Positions 22,740 through 30,866 of a stretch of DNA of 40,200 nucleotides are shown here, in pieces; positions within the stretch are counted from its first letter, which is position 1, and the number at the start of each line of letters is the position of its first letter. Location: assembly GCA_022772585.1 (NCBI GenBank), contig JALEZN010000144.1, positions 1 to 40,200 of the forward strand, given 5' to 3'. The notes below the pieces were generated by a model. It was given only the letters and a program-made list of their open reading frames with translations. It made no database searches and was not told the DNA's origin. Made by a program: the position numbers and the translations under genes. Origin of the DNA: Clostridiales bacterium. Lineage in GTDB: Bacteria > Bacillota > Clostridia > Oscillospirales > Oscillospiraceae.

Positions 22740-23597
22740 TCAAAAAGTGCCTGCGGAATAGAGATAAGCTGCCAGTGCGGCGAATTCCGGGATGCCCAAC
22801 CGCTCTCCGCGGACCGTTTCCGGCAGCCCGCAGGCGGCAAGAGCGGAGCGTACCATATTTTTGTCATAGCCTGAGCTGCTGAGACTGTTGATCAGAGTCT
22901 TGCGCCGCTGTGCAAAGGCGGCCCGGACCACCCGGAAGAAGGTCTGGTCATCCACCAATGTCTGAGGAGGAGAAGAGCGGGGAATCAGGCGGATCACTGA
23001 GGAGGTCACCTTGGGCGCGGGGAGGAAGCACTCGGGGGGCACGTCGAACAGAAGTTCAGGTTCCGCATAGTACTGGCAGAACACAGAAAACGCTCCATAA
23101 TCCGGAGAACCGGGCCCGGCGCAGATGCGCCGGGCCACCTCCCGCTGGATCATGACGGTAATAGCGGAAAACACATGGGTCTCCAGAAAGGCGGTGATCA
23201 CCGGAGTAGTGATGTTGTAGGGCAGGTTGGCGCACACCATGGGGGTGAGGCCGGGCAGTTTTTCCGCCGCCAGGGCCGCCAGGTCCAGCTTCATCACGTC
23301 GCCGGGCACTACCTCCACATTGGGGTGCTCTGCCAGGGTCTCGGCCAGGACGGGGAGCAGGGTACGGTCCAGCTCCACGGCCACCACTTTTTTGGCCCGG
23401 CCGGCCAGCTGTACCGTCAACGGGCCGATGCCGGGCCCCACCTCGATGACGCCGCAGGTCTCATCGGCACCCGACGCCTCGGCAATGTTCCGGGGCACCC
23501 AGCTCTCGATGAGGAAATTCTGCCCCATTGATTTGGAAAAATGAAAACCGTGCCGGCCCAGCAGGGCCTTGATATCCCGGATATTGCAGAGATCCAT
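22740..23597 (-). CDS. rsmA: 16S rRNA dimethyladenosine transferase RsmA (KsgA)
   Basis: 285 residues from ATG 23597. A longer frame to 23711 has no homologous residues and would run through the promoter. The enzyme dimethylates two adjacent adenosines in the 3' helix of 16S rRNA late in 30S assembly. Motifs: KSMGQNFLIE (Q-N-F-L), VIEVGPGIGPLT (SAM motif I), VAVELDRTL, GDVMKLD and CANLPYNITTPVI (catalytic NLPY), then MIQREVARRICA, and a C-terminal domain with FAQRRKTLINSLSS. Length is normal. Confidence 0.95.
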   Translation of the reverse strand: MDLCNIRDIKALLGRHGFHFSKSMGQNFLIESWVPRNIAEASGADETCGVIEVGPGIGPLTVQLAGRAKKVVAVELDRTLLPVLAETLAEHPNVEVVPGDVMKLDLAALAAEKLPGLTPMVCANLPYNITTPVITAFLETHVFSAITVMIQREVARRICAGPGSPDYGAFSVFCQYYAEPELLFDVPPECFLPAPKVTSSVIRLIPRSSPPQTLVDDQTFFRVVRAAFAQRRKTLINSLSSSGYDKNMVRSALAACGLPETVRGERLGIPEFAALAAYLYSAGTF

Positions 23598-23630
23598 GTC
23601 TTTGACCGCCTTTTCGGTGTAATAAATATC

Positions 23631-23659
23631 AGTATACCATTTCCTGTACCGTTTGTCAT
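23631..23659 (-). promoter_or_regulatory. Promoter of rsmA
   Basis: Minus strand: ATGACA (23659-23654), 17-base spacer, TATACT (23636-23631). The -10 is 33 bases before the chosen start, which supports that start. Confidence 0.65.
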
Positions 23660-23791
23660 CCCGGGATGGGAAAAAGTCTGCTGTCCCGAAAAAGCTCCGC
23701 CCCCACATCATGTGATATGGGGGCGGATGTCAGTTCAGAACTGCTCAGCAGAGGGAGAAAAAGGGCTCCGTATCTCTGGTCGGAGGGAGAC

Positions 23792-24064
23792 TCAGCCCTT
23801 CCGCCAGCGCAGCAGCATAGGGAAGAACTGGCGCATCTGGGTTTTTGCCTGCTCGGCGGTCATCTCCGGGTGGCCCTGGACCATGAAGGGCGTGCAGAAG
23901 TCAATCATCTCCTCCATGGTCATGTCGCCGGTGAAGGCGCCGTTCTGATAGCAGTACTTGCAGTAGTGGGGGCTGGCGGAGCCATCCTGCTCGGTGCCGT
24001 GGAGGTTGGGGTCGGTAATGGGCATGCCGCAGGACTGACAGAAGTCGTTGGGATCGAATGACAT
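23792..24064 (-). CDS. Zinc-ribbon protein, 90 aa, internal start in the regulator frame
   Basis: ATG 24064 is preceded by AAAGGAGG, the strongest site in the neighbourhood, so separate translation is likely. The product starts MSFDPNDFCQSCGMPITDPN and has CQSCGMPI and CKYCYQNG, two CXXC knuckles for one zinc, followed by MTMEEMIDFCTPFMV. This is the putative zinc-ribbon family (PF12674-like) often found beside YafY regulators. The function is unknown. It is listed separately because the start signal is clear; the frame is shared with the preceding regulator. Confidence 0.7.
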   Translation of the reverse strand: MSFDPNDFCQSCGMPITDPNLHGTEQDGSASPHYCKYCYQNGAFTGDMTMEEMIDFCTPFMVQGHPEMTAEQAKTQMRQFFPMLLRWRKG

Positions 24065-25033
24065 GAGAGATTCCTCCTTTTGATTGGATAAGCTCATGAT
24101 ACCATGACAAACCTGACAACTGCTGTCAAGGCCGGAACAGCCCCGCCAGATCTCCCGGGCCAGCAGTCCCAGCCTGTCCCTGAGACCGGCGGGGGAGAGG
24201 ACCTCCACCGCCGCGCCGAAGGAGAGCAGATAGCCGTAGAGCCACTGGTCCTCAGGAAAGGTGACGCGCACGAGGAAAGAGCCGTCCTCCTCCGCCGTGA
24301 TGCAGCTCTCATCAAATTCGTCGTACACCCGGTAGGCCATCCAGGGCGCAAAGCGCAGCGTCACGGAGACCAGAAAAGGGGGCGGGGAGCCGCCCGCCTC
24401 GATGGGCGGCGGCTCCGGCATCTGGCGGGACTGCTCCTCCAGAACGGCGAGGCGCAGCATACGGCTGATCTTGAAGGTGCGGTAGTCCTGCCGCTCCAGG
24501 CAGAAGGCCTGGAGATACCAGGCCTGCCCCTTGAAGCAGAGGCGGGCGGGCCGGGCAAGACGCTGTGTGGTCTGCCCGGCGGAGCTGACGTAGGTGAAGG
24601 AAATGACCCGGCGCTCCAGGATGGCGGTACGCAGCTGCCGGAACTTTTCGTGGTCGGGGCCGGACTGCCCCCAGTGGGACAGGTCCACCTGAAGCCAGTC
24701 CGGAGGCCGCCGGCGGAAGAGGGCGGAGAGCTTGGACAGGGTGTGCTCCGATTCCGCACGGACCGATTCGGGCAGGCTCTGAAGGGCAGTCATGATCTGA
24801 GTCTGTTCCTGTTCGCTGAAGGAGGAGCGCTCCAGAATACAATTATCCAGCAGGGATATCCCGCCGCCGTGGCCGGAGACGGCATATACGGGCACGCCGG
24901 CGGCTGAGAGCGCGTCAATATCCCGGTAGATGGTGCGGACAGATACCTCGAACCGGGCGGCCAGCTCAGGTGCGGTGGCCTGCCCGTGGTCCAGCAGGTA
25001 ATAGAAAATGCCAAAGAGACGGCTGGCAGACAT
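23792..25033 (-). CDS. YafY/WYL transcriptional regulator, in frame with a C-terminal zinc ribbon
   Basis: 413 residues in one open frame from ATG 25033 (site GGGAGGTG). Residues 1-60 are an HTH_11 domain (LFGIFYYLLDHGQATAPELAARFEVSVRTIYRDIDAL). A WYL domain follows (ISFTYVSSAGQTTQRLARP, WYLQAFCLERQDYRTFKISRM), then a WCX-like domain (VRVTFPEDQWLYGYLLSFG). The usual YafY protein would end near LGLLAREIW; here no stop occurs and the frame runs on through GLDSSCQVCHG into an 90-residue zinc-ribbon protein. That part has its own ribosome binding site and start (24064), so the cell may make a fusion, two proteins, or both. A TGACA/TGTCA dyad lies in the junction. Confidence 0.75.
   Translation of the reverse strand: MSASRLFGIFYYLLDHGQATAPELAARFEVSVRTIYRDIDALSAAGVPVYAVSGHGGGISLLDNCILERSSFSEQEQTQIMTALQSLPESVRAESEHTLSKLSALFRRRPPDWLQVDLSHWGQSGPDHEKFRQLRTAILERRVISFTYVSSAGQTTQRLARPARLCFKGQAWYLQAFCLERQDYRTFKISRMLRLAVLEEQSRQMPEPPPIEAGGSPPPFLVSVTLRFAPWMAYRVYDEFDESCITAEEDGSFLVRVTFPEDQWLYGYLLSFGAAVEVLSPAGLRDRLGLLAREIWRGCSGLDSSCQVCHGIMSLSNQKEESLMSFDPNDFCQSCGMPITDPNLHGTEQDGSASPHYCKYCYQNGAFTGDMTMEEMIDFCTPFMVQGHPEMTAEQAKTQMRQFFPMLLRWRKG
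24096..24128 (-). promoter_or_regulatory. TGACA/TGTCA operator and extended -10 at the regulator/zinc-ribbon junction
   Basis: TGACA (24114-24118), 5 bases, TGTCA (24124-24128) form a perfect dyad. A further TGACA half-site lies at 24105-24109. On the minus strand an extended -10 TGGTATCAT (24104-24096) follows, 32 bases before the zinc-ribbon start. It lies inside the regulator reading frame, so the regulator may control its partner from within its own coding sequence. Confidence 0.5.
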
Positions 25034-25102
25034 CCCGGCACCTCCCGAAATTTTGTTCGATTCCAGTATAGCACAGGCGAGGGGCCGCTGTAAACAGAAA
25101 GA

Positions 25103-25130
25103 GTCCCTTCCGGGCATGCCCGGAAGGGAC
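25103..25130 (-). terminator. Terminator of degV
   Basis: 12-bp perfect stem (25103-25114 with 25119-25130), CATG loop, then CTCTTTCTG on the minus strand. Confidence 0.75.
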
Positions 25131-25151
25131 CTGGCCAGCGTGGGATTGGGA

Positions 25152-25988
25152 TCAATATGCCGCAATAACGCCGCCGTCGTTGGCGTAGACGGTGGAGATG
25201 CCGTGAGTCTCGCAGAGGATGATATCCCGGAAGCGGCAACTCTTGAGCACCATCTCCTTGAGAGAGAAAGCCCGCTCCAGACAGTTGCAGTGAGTGATAC
25301 AGAGGATGCGGCCCTGGTGCTTCTCATCCGCCGCCATGAGGGATACCATTTTTGAAAGGGCCTGCCTGACGGACAGGGCCTGCCCCCGCTTGCAGATCTC
25401 GCCCTGGGGTGTGGCGCCCATGAGCAGCTTGATCTTCAGTGTGCCGGTAACGATGCTCTGGAGCCGGGAGAGACGGCCGTTTTTCCGCAGATTGTCCAGA
25501 GTCTCTAGCACGAACAGGGTCTCCATCTCGCTGATGAAACGGGAGACCTGATCCACCACGGAGGAGAAGTCCATGCCGGACTGGGCCAGTTCCCGGATCT
25601 TCAGGGCGGGCAGCACCTCGCCGGAGGAGGCGGAGCAGGAGTTGAAGATGTGGACATTGGCATTGGGATGCTCCTCCAGGAACATGAGCCGCGCCTGGGC
25701 GGCGCTGTTGTGGGAACCCGAGAGGAGCGCGGAGAGGGTGACCACATAGATATCGTCTTCCCCGGTGCCGAAAGCCTCCAGATAGGCGGCGGGAGAGGGG
25801 CAGGAGGTGGTGGGAGCGTCCTCGCTCTCCTTCATGCGCCAGAGCAGGGTGGCCTGATCAAAGGCGGCGTCATCCACAAAAGAGTGGGAGCCCACCTGGA
25901 TGGTGAGGGGGACTTTAACGAAACAGGGGTCGGCCAGCATGGCGGGGGTCAGGTCGCAGCAGCTGTCCACGACGATCCTAAAACTCAT
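25152..25988 (-). CDS. DegV-family fatty-acid-binding protein (FakB-like)
   Basis: 278 residues from ATG 25988, chosen over two upstream ATGs because AAGGA (26002-25998) is 9 bases away. DegV proteins bind a fatty acid and present it to FakA for phosphorylation, feeding phospholipid synthesis. Motifs: RIVVDSCCDLTPAML at the N-terminus, TTSCPSPAAYLEAF (the conserved T-S-P-S ligand block), TLSALLSGSHNSAAQA and LETLDNLRKNGRLSRLQ. The final strand carries ETHGISTVYANDGGVIAAY, close to the usual GPVIGTHxGPG region but degenerate. Monocistronic. Confidence 0.9.
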   Translation of the reverse strand: MSFRIVVDSCCDLTPAMLADPCFVKVPLTIQVGSHSFVDDAAFDQATLLWRMKESEDAPTTSCPSPAAYLEAFGTGEDDIYVVTLSALLSGSHNSAAQARLMFLEEHPNANVHIFNSCSASSGEVLPALKIRELAQSGMDFSSVVDQVSRFISEMETLFVLETLDNLRKNGRLSRLQSIVTGTLKIKLLMGATPQGEICKRGQALSVRQALSKMVSLMAADEKHQGRILCITHCNCLERAFSLKEMVLKSCRFRDIILCETHGISTVYANDGGVIAAY

Positions 25989-26099
25989 GAACATCATTCC
26001 TTGATATCATATTTAAAATCAGATTCAAATCTTGTGACCATTGTAGCATGCCCGACACAAAAAGTAAAGCAATATGTGAAGCAGTCAGAAAAACAGGAA

Positions 26100-26126
26100 G
26101 CCCCGCGGGTCTGCGCCCTGCGGGGC
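26100..26126 (-). terminator. Terminator after trmD
   Basis: 7-bp GC stem (26126-26120 with 26106-26100), 13-base loop, then TTCCTGTTTTTCTG on the minus strand. Confidence 0.7.
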
Positions 26127-26145
26127 CTGTCTGGACAGAAATGGA

Positions 26146-26913
26146 TCATTCCCCATCCCGGCGTGCTTTGTGCTCTTCCTCTTCGATCTCCCGCAGCAGT
26201 TTCTGGTCGGCCTTGGAGCTCAGGTCCAGTCTGGCGTAGAGGTCGGGGCGGCGGTCCCGGGTGCGGATAATAGACTGCTTGCGCCGCCACCTGGCGATGT
26301 TGGCGTGGTGGCCTGAGAGCAGAATGGAGGGGACCTTGCGGCCGTGCCACTCCTCCGGACGGGAGTACTGGGGATACTCCAGCATGCCGTTCCAGTGACT
26401 CTCGTCCTCAAAGCACTCCGGGTCGGCCAGCACGCCGGGCACCAGCCGGGCTACCGCGTCGGCCACCGCCATGGCCGGGATCTCGCCGCCGGTGAGGACA
26501 AAGTCTCCCAGGGAGATCTCCTCGTCCACGCACTCCTCAATGAAGCGCTCGTCGATGCCCTCGTAGTGGCCGCAGACCAGGATCAGATGGTTATAGTCAT
26601 CCCGCAGGCGGCGGGCGTCGGCCTCGGTAAAAGTCTTGCCGGCGGGGGAGAGGTAGATGGTGCGTACCGGCCCCTCGCCCAGGGACTTCGCGTGCTCCCA
26701 GCAGCGGTAAAGGGGATCGGCCTGCATGACCGCCCCCCGTCCGCCGCCGTAGGGGTAGTTGTCCACCTGCTTCTGCTTGTCCACGGTGTAGTCCCGGATC
26801 TGGTGGGCCTCGATACGCAGGATGTCCCGCTCCTGGGCCCGGCCCAGGATGGACTCGCTCATCATGTCGCCCACGGTCTCGTCAAAGAGGGTGAGGATGT
26901 CGATATGGTACAT
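26146..26913 (-). CDS. trmD: tRNA (guanine-N1-)-methyltransferase TrmD
   Basis: 255 residues from ATG 26913. The knotted (SPOUT) enzyme methylates G37 next to the anticodon and prevents frameshifting. Motifs: HIDILTLFDETVG, YPYGGGRGAVMQADPLY, YLSPAGKTFTEADARRL, LVCGHYEGIDERF and EISLGDFVLTGGEIPAM (trefoil-knot SAM site), then LVPGVLADPECFEDESHW and HHANIARWRRKQSI. Its ATG shares one base with the rimM stop (TGATG), implying translational coupling. Confidence 0.96.
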   Translation of the reverse strand: MYHIDILTLFDETVGDMMSESILGRAQERDILRIEAHQIRDYTVDKQKQVDNYPYGGGRGAVMQADPLYRCWEHAKSLGEGPVRTIYLSPAGKTFTEADARRLRDDYNHLILVCGHYEGIDERFIEECVDEEISLGDFVLTGGEIPAMAVADAVARLVPGVLADPECFEDESHWNGMLEYPQYSRPEEWHGRKVPSILLSGHHANIARWRRKQSIIRTRDRRPDLYARLDLSSKADQKLLREIEEEEHKARRDGE

Positions 26914-27410
26914 CACATCTCCATCCCTTCGATAAGGTGGACCCGGACCCAGCCCTCTTCCACGCTGGTGCCCCGGAGGAAGGCGTCCACCGCGGGGATC
27001 ATATAGGATTTCTCCCCGCCCTTCACCACATAGACCTCATGGGCGGGCGGGGTGAGCACGTCGGCGATGACGCCCAGCTCGGCGCCGGTGTCGTCGTCAA
27101 TGACGGTGAGGCCTATCAGGTCGGCGATGAAGTGCCGGCCGCCGGGCAGCTCCACGCCGCTGCGGTCGATGCTGACCACCTTGTTTTTCAGGCGCATGGC
27201 GGCGTTCACGTCGTCCACGCCCTCCAGCCGGGCCAGCACATTGCCCTTGTGGGCCCGGGCGGCGCGGACCTTTACCGGCGTGCCGTCGATATACAGCGTA
27301 TCAAAGCCGCAGAGGAACTCCGGGGAATCGCACCAGGGGACGATCTTGACCTCGCCCTGAATGCCGTGGGTGTTTACGATCTGTCCGGCTTCGAGAAATG
27401 GATGTTTCAT
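26913..27410 (-). CDS. rimM: Ribosome maturation factor RimM
   Basis: 165-residue two-domain protein that binds ribosomal protein S19 and the 30S head during assembly. N-terminal barrel: EAGQIVNTHGIQGEVKIVPW. PRC-barrel domain: RHFIADLIGLTVIDDDTGAELGVIADVLTPPAHEVYVV and MIPAVDAFLRGTSVEEGWVRVHLIEGM. It is translationally coupled to trmD. An intrinsic terminator separates it from khpA upstream. Confidence 0.94.
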   Translation of the reverse strand: MKHPFLEAGQIVNTHGIQGEVKIVPWCDSPEFLCGFDTLYIDGTPVKVRAARAHKGNVLARLEGVDDVNAAMRLKNKVVSIDRSGVELPGGRHFIADLIGLTVIDDDTGAELGVIADVLTPPAHEVYVVKGGEKSYMIPAVDAFLRGTSVEEGWVRVHLIEGMEM

Positions 27411-27443
27411 GGCGTTTTCCTCCTGAACGGTGGATGGTACAAA

Positions 27444-27472
27444 AAAACAGCGGGGGAGACCCCGCCGTTTTT
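27444..27472 (-). terminator. Terminator between khpA and rimM
   Basis: GC stem GCGGGG/CCCCGC (27450-27455 with 27460-27465) with a GAGA loop, extended by A-run/T-run pairing. On the minus strand it is followed by TGTTTTTTT. It lies inside an otherwise conserved operon, so it should be a partial terminator or split the transcript. Confidence 0.7.
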
Positions 27473-27474
27473 GT

Positions 27475-27705
27475 TTAGTCGACGATCTCGACAGAGACCT
27501 TGCCGCCCTGGCGCTGGGCCACCGAGCGCATCAGCGCCCGGATCTCCTTGGCGATGCGGCCCTGACGGCCGATCACCTTGCCCATGTCCTCAGAGGCGAC
27601 CCGGAGTTCCAGGACGGTCTCGCCATCGCCGGCATGCTCGGTGACCTCCACCGCGTCGGGGTGGTCCACCAGATTCCGGGCGATGTAAGTGAGCAGTTCC
27701 TTCAT
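27475..27705 (-). CDS. khpA: KH-domain RNA-binding protein KhpA
   Basis: 76 residues from ATG 27705, chosen because GGAGGTC (27719-27713) lies 7-8 bases upstream; the earlier ATG would overlap the rpsP stop. A single KH domain: MKELLTYIARNLVDHPDAV, then VASEDMGKVIGRQGRIAKEIRALM with the GxxG loop GRQG. Homologues pair with KhpB (Jag) to bind RNA and influence cell division. The position between rpsP and rimM is the standard one for Firmicutes. Confidence 0.93.
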   Translation of the reverse strand: MKELLTYIARNLVDHPDAVEVTEHAGDGETVLELRVASEDMGKVIGRQGRIAKEIRALMRSVAQRQGGKVSVEIVD

Positions 27706-27722
27706 GCGGCCAAAGACCTCCA

Positions 27723-27962
27723 TTAAAGGGCGCCGGCTTTTTTCAGCAAGGCCTTGACGGTCTCAGTGGGCTGAGCGCCGGTCTTGATCCAGGCCTGAGC
27801 GCGCTCGGCATCCACCTTCAGCTCGGCGGGGTTGGTCAGGGGATTGTAAGTGCCGATCTCCTCGATGAAACGGCCGTCACGGGGATAACGGGAGTCAGCG
27901 ACCACGATGCGGTAGAAAGGAGCCTTCTTGGCGCCCATACGACGCAGACGGATTTTAACCAT
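27723..27962 (-). CDS. rpsP: 30S ribosomal protein S16
   Basis: 79 residues: [25 protein letters not shown] is the S16 hallmark, followed by [14 protein letters not shown] and [25 protein letters not shown]. It binds 16S rRNA early in 30S assembly. The start follows TGGAGGTG. It lies 65 bases after ffh, a gap with no other feature. Confidence 0.97.
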   Translation of the reverse strand: MVKIRLRRMGAKKAPFYRIVVADSRYPRDGRFIEEIGTYNPLTNPAELKVDAERAQAWIKTGAQPTETVKALLKKAGAL

Positions 27963-28027
27963 GGTAGATTCACCTCCATAATATTGTACATCTCTCTATG
28001 GTCAACGCGAAGCGTGTACCAACTTGC

Positions 28028-29383
28028 TCAGAAGGGGAACCTGCGTCCGCCCTTCATTTTGCCAAACATCCCGGCCCGGCGCTTCATCCGCCCGCCGGAG
28101 AACTGCTTGGTCATCTGCTGCATCAGATCGAACTGCTTGAGCAGGCGGTTGATGTCCACCACCTGGGTGCCGGAGCCGGCGGCGATGCGCTTTTTCCGGC
28201 TGTTGTTCAGCAGGGAGGGGTTCTCCCGCTCCTGGGGGGTCATGGAGAGGATAATGGCCTCGGTACGGGCCAGGGCCTTCTCATCCACAGAGGCCCCCTC
28301 CAGGGCCTTGGCGTTGACGCCGGGCAGCATACCGGCGATATCGCTGAGCGAGCCCATGTTCTTGATCTGGGAGAGCTGCTCATAAAAGTCGGCCAGGGTG
28401 AATTTGTTGGTGCGGAGCTTCTGCTCCATCTCCTTGGCCTTCTGAAGGTCAAAATTTTCCTGGGCCTTTTCGATGAGGGAGAGCATGTCGCCCATGCCCA
28501 GGATGCGGGAGGCCATCCGGTCGGGGTGAAAGACCTCGATCTGGTCCAGCTTCTCGCCCAGGCCCACGAACTTGATGGGCTTTCCGGTGACCGCCTTGAT
28601 GGAGAGAGCCGCGCCGCCCCGGGCATCGCCGTCCAGCTTGGTGAGCATGACGCCGGTGATGTCCAGCGCCTCGTCAAAGGCCTTGGCGGCGTTCACCGCG
28701 TCCTGGCCGATCATGGCGTCCACGATGAGCAGGATCTCGTCGGGCTCGACGGCGGCCTTCATGTCCTTGAGCTGGCCCATCAGTTCTTCATCCACATGGA
28801 GCCGGCCGGCGGTGTCGATAAACACCATGTCGTTGCCGTGCTTCCTGGCGTGCTCAATGCCGGCCTTGGCGATGTCGATGGGGTCGTTCTGGCCCATCTG
28901 AAAGACAGGCACATCCACCTGGCTGCCCACCACTTCCAATTGGGTGATGGCGGCGGGACGGAAGGTGTCGCAGGCCACCAGCAGGGGGCGCTTGCCGCTG
29001 CGGCGCTTCATGTAGCCGGCCAGCTTGGCGCCGTTGGTGGTCTTGCCCGCGCCGTTGAGGCCCACCAGCATGACCACGGTGGGGGGCGCGGAGGAGATAT
29101 TGAGTTTGGCCGCCTCGCTGCCCATCAGGGCGGTGAGCTCTTCATTGACGATCTTGACAATCATCTGGGCGGGGGTCAGGCTCTCCAGCACGTCGGAGCC
29201 GACGGCCCGCTCGGTGACAGTGGCCACGAACTGCTTGACGATCTTGAAGTTGACGTCGGCCTCCAGCAGAGCCACCCGGATCTCCCGCATGGCCTCCTTC
29301 ACGTCGGCCTCGGTGAGACGGCCCTTGCCCCGCAGCTTTTTAAAGGCGGCGGAGAGCTTTTCGGTTAATCCTTCAAACGCCAT
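28028..29383 (-). CDS. ffh: Signal recognition particle protein Ffh
   Basis: 451-residue GTPase that, with 4.5S/6S RNA, delivers nascent membrane and secreted proteins to FtsY. N domain: MAFEGLTEKLSAAFKKLRGK. G domain: GLNGAGKTTNGAKLA (P-loop, 108-122), DTFRPAAITQL, FIDTAGRLHVDEEL, LTKLDGDARGG and FVGLGEKLDQIEVFHPD. The M domain is rich in Met (MGDMLSLIEKAQE, DLMQQMTKQFSGGRMKRRAGM) and binds signal peptide and RNA. Length is typical. It lies 3 bases after ylxM. Confidence 0.97.
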   Translation of the reverse strand: MAFEGLTEKLSAAFKKLRGKGRLTEADVKEAMREIRVALLEADVNFKIVKQFVATVTERAVGSDVLESLTPAQMIVKIVNEELTALMGSEAAKLNISSAPPTVVMLVGLNGAGKTTNGAKLAGYMKRRSGKRPLLVACDTFRPAAITQLEVVGSQVDVPVFQMGQNDPIDIAKAGIEHARKHGNDMVFIDTAGRLHVDEELMGQLKDMKAAVEPDEILLIVDAMIGQDAVNAAKAFDEALDITGVMLTKLDGDARGGAALSIKAVTGKPIKFVGLGEKLDQIEVFHPDRMASRILGMGDMLSLIEKAQENFDLQKAKEMEQKLRTNKFTLADFYEQLSQIKNMGSLSDIAGMLPGVNAKALEGASVDEKALARTEAIILSMTPQERENPSLLNNSRKKRIAAGSGTQVVDINRLLKQFDLMQQMTKQFSGGRMKRRAGMFGKMKGGRRFPF

Positions 29384-29386
29384 TGC

Positions 29387-29758
29387 TTACTCCTGCTTCA
29401 GCTGATCGAGAACGGCCTGGATATCGTTGCAGCGGCTCTCGATGGTGTTGTCGTAATAGCGGCGCTCCTCGTTGACGGAGCGGATGCCGTCCACCGCCTT
29501 CTGGATCTCGGAAAACTGCTCCTGCATCTTGTGAAAGCGGCGGATGATGCCGGTCTTGTCCTCCAGTTCGGTGAGGATGGCCTCGGCCCGGACGATCACG
29601 TCCCGGACCCCCTGGCGGGTGATGCCGTAGTTCTCGGCGATCTCGGCCAGAGAGAGGTCCTCGTTGTAATAGAGGTCGTAGAATTCCTTCTGCCGGTCGG
29701 TGAGCATGTCACCGTAGAAGTCGAAGAGCATGGCCATACGGTACGCCTGATTCTTCAA
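29387..29758 (-). CDS. ylxM: YlxM, SRP-associated HTH protein (UPF0122)
   Basis: 123 residues from a TTG start at 29758, with GGAGG 8 bases upstream; no other start in this frame has a site. The protein carries a sigma-70 region 4-like helix-turn-helix: MLFDFYGDMLTDRQKEFYDLYYNEDLSLAEIAENYGITRQGVRDVI (about residues 9-54), followed by a helical tail. Homologues are encoded upstream of ffh and modulate SRP GTPase activity in some Firmicutes. First gene of the ylxM-ffh-rpsP-khpA-rimM-trmD cluster. Confidence 0.92.
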   Translation of the reverse strand: MKNQAYRMAMLFDFYGDMLTDRQKEFYDLYYNEDLSLAEIAENYGITRQGVRDVIVRAEAILTELEDKTGIIRRFHKMQEQFSEIQKAVDGIRSVNEERRYYDNTIESRCNDIQAVLDQLKQE

Positions 29759-29833
29759 TTCCGACGCCTCCTTCCGGGATTGTTTGTAAAGGTGAGCCGC
29801 TTTGTAAAGTTTGAGAGCTTTACAACATGATTG

Positions 29834-29862
29834 ATGATACAATATTCTGCCGGGTTTGTCAA
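29834..29862 (-). promoter_or_regulatory. Promoter of the ylxM-ffh-rpsP cluster
   Basis: Minus strand: TTGACA (29862-29857), 17-base spacer, TATCAT (29839-29834). The -10 is about 75 bases before the TTG start. Confidence 0.75.
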
Positions 29863-29978
29863 GAAAAAATGCGGCATCCGCAATAAAATTTGCAGCCATC
29901 CATGGGCACCTTTTCGTCTAAAATAGCAGAGAAAGCCCCGCCCGGCCGTTTTTGCGGCGGGGCGGGGCAAAAGCGCGG

Positions 29979-30866
29979 TCACTGGCCGGCGCCCTCCTCC
30001 GGGGCGGGCGGGGCACAGCGGTTGACCCACAGCTCCTCCGGCGTATGGCGGCGGAACTTCAGGTTCCAGACCAGCAGCGCGATCCCCACCAGACCGGAGG
30101 CAAAGCCCAGAAGCTGGGAGACCCGGATGCCGGTGGAGAAGAGGTAGAGGCTGTCGGTGCGCAGGCCCTCGATCAGGCCCCGGCCGATACCGTACCAGGC
30201 CAGATAGCTGAAAAAGATCTGGCCGTCGAAGGTCCGCCATTTCCGGGCGATGAGGATGAGGAGGGCCAGTCCCACCAGATTCCAGAGAGATTCGTAGAGG
30301 AAGGTGGGGTGGACTTCCCGAAAAACCTCGGTGCTGCCTGCCCACTCGATGATGCCCATGCGCCAGGGAAGCGTGGTGTCTCCGCCATAGGCCTCTACAT
30401 TGACGAAATTGCCCCAGCGGCCGATGGCCTGGCCGATGAGCAGGCCGTTGACCCCCAGGTCGGCAAAGGCCAGAAAGGAGATTTTCCGGGAGCGGCAGAA
30501 TACGAACAGGGTCACTGCCGCGGCGATGACGGCGCCGTAGATGGCCAGGCCGCCGTCCCAGATGCGCACCATCTGCATGAAGTCCAGCGAGCCGTCCTCA
30601 CGGCGGAAGAGGTCCAGGTAAAACACGATGTAGTAGAGCCGGGCCCCCAGAATAGCCAGGGGCGCGGCATAGAGGAGCATGTCCAGAATGTCGTCTTCCT
30701 TGATGCCGAAGCGCTTGGAGACGCGGGTACAGTAGGCCACCGCCAGCAGGAAGCCGGCGGCGATGATCACGCCATACCAGTGGATGGGCCAGCCGAAGAC
30801 AGTAAAGGCGATGGGGTTGAGATGAAATTCCAGGCCCAGGCCCGGAAAGGTGACAGTACGGATCAT
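29979..30866 (-). CDS. lgt: Prolipoprotein diacylglyceryl transferase
   Basis: 295 residues from ATG 30866, behind AAGGAGG and overlapping the peptidase stop by 4 bases (ATGA); a 17-residue upstream extension is spurious. Integral membrane enzyme that transfers diacylglyceryl from phosphatidylglycerol to the lipobox Cys, as needed for the binding protein at 1325. Motifs: IHWYGVIIAAGFLLAV (H-W-Y-G), GARLYYIVFY (G-A-R-x-Y-Y), GLLIGQAIGRWGNFVNVEAYGG (the Lgt signature), HPTFLYESLWN and GRGLIEGLRTDSLY. About seven membrane helices. It ends with a Pro/Glu/Gly-rich tail. Confidence 0.95.
   Translation of the reverse strand: MIRTVTFPGLGLEFHLNPIAFTVFGWPIHWYGVIIAAGFLLAVAYCTRVSKRFGIKEDDILDMLLYAAPLAILGARLYYIVFYLDLFRREDGSLDFMQMVRIWDGGLAIYGAVIAAAVTLFVFCRSRKISFLAFADLGVNGLLIGQAIGRWGNFVNVEAYGGDTTLPWRMGIIEWAGSTEVFREVHPTFLYESLWNLVGLALLILIARKWRTFDGQIFFSYLAWYGIGRGLIEGLRTDSLYLFSTGIRVSQLLGFASGLVGIALLVWNLKFRRHTPEELWVNRCAPPAPEEGAGQ

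Noticed and set aside
23597-23711. N-terminal extension of RsmA to 23711
   Set aside because: The extra 38 residues match no RsmA and cross a good promoter at 23631-23659.
29758-29899. Longer YlxM start at 29899
   Set aside because: The extra codons run through the -35/-10 promoter. A TTG with a well-placed GGAGG lies at 29758.
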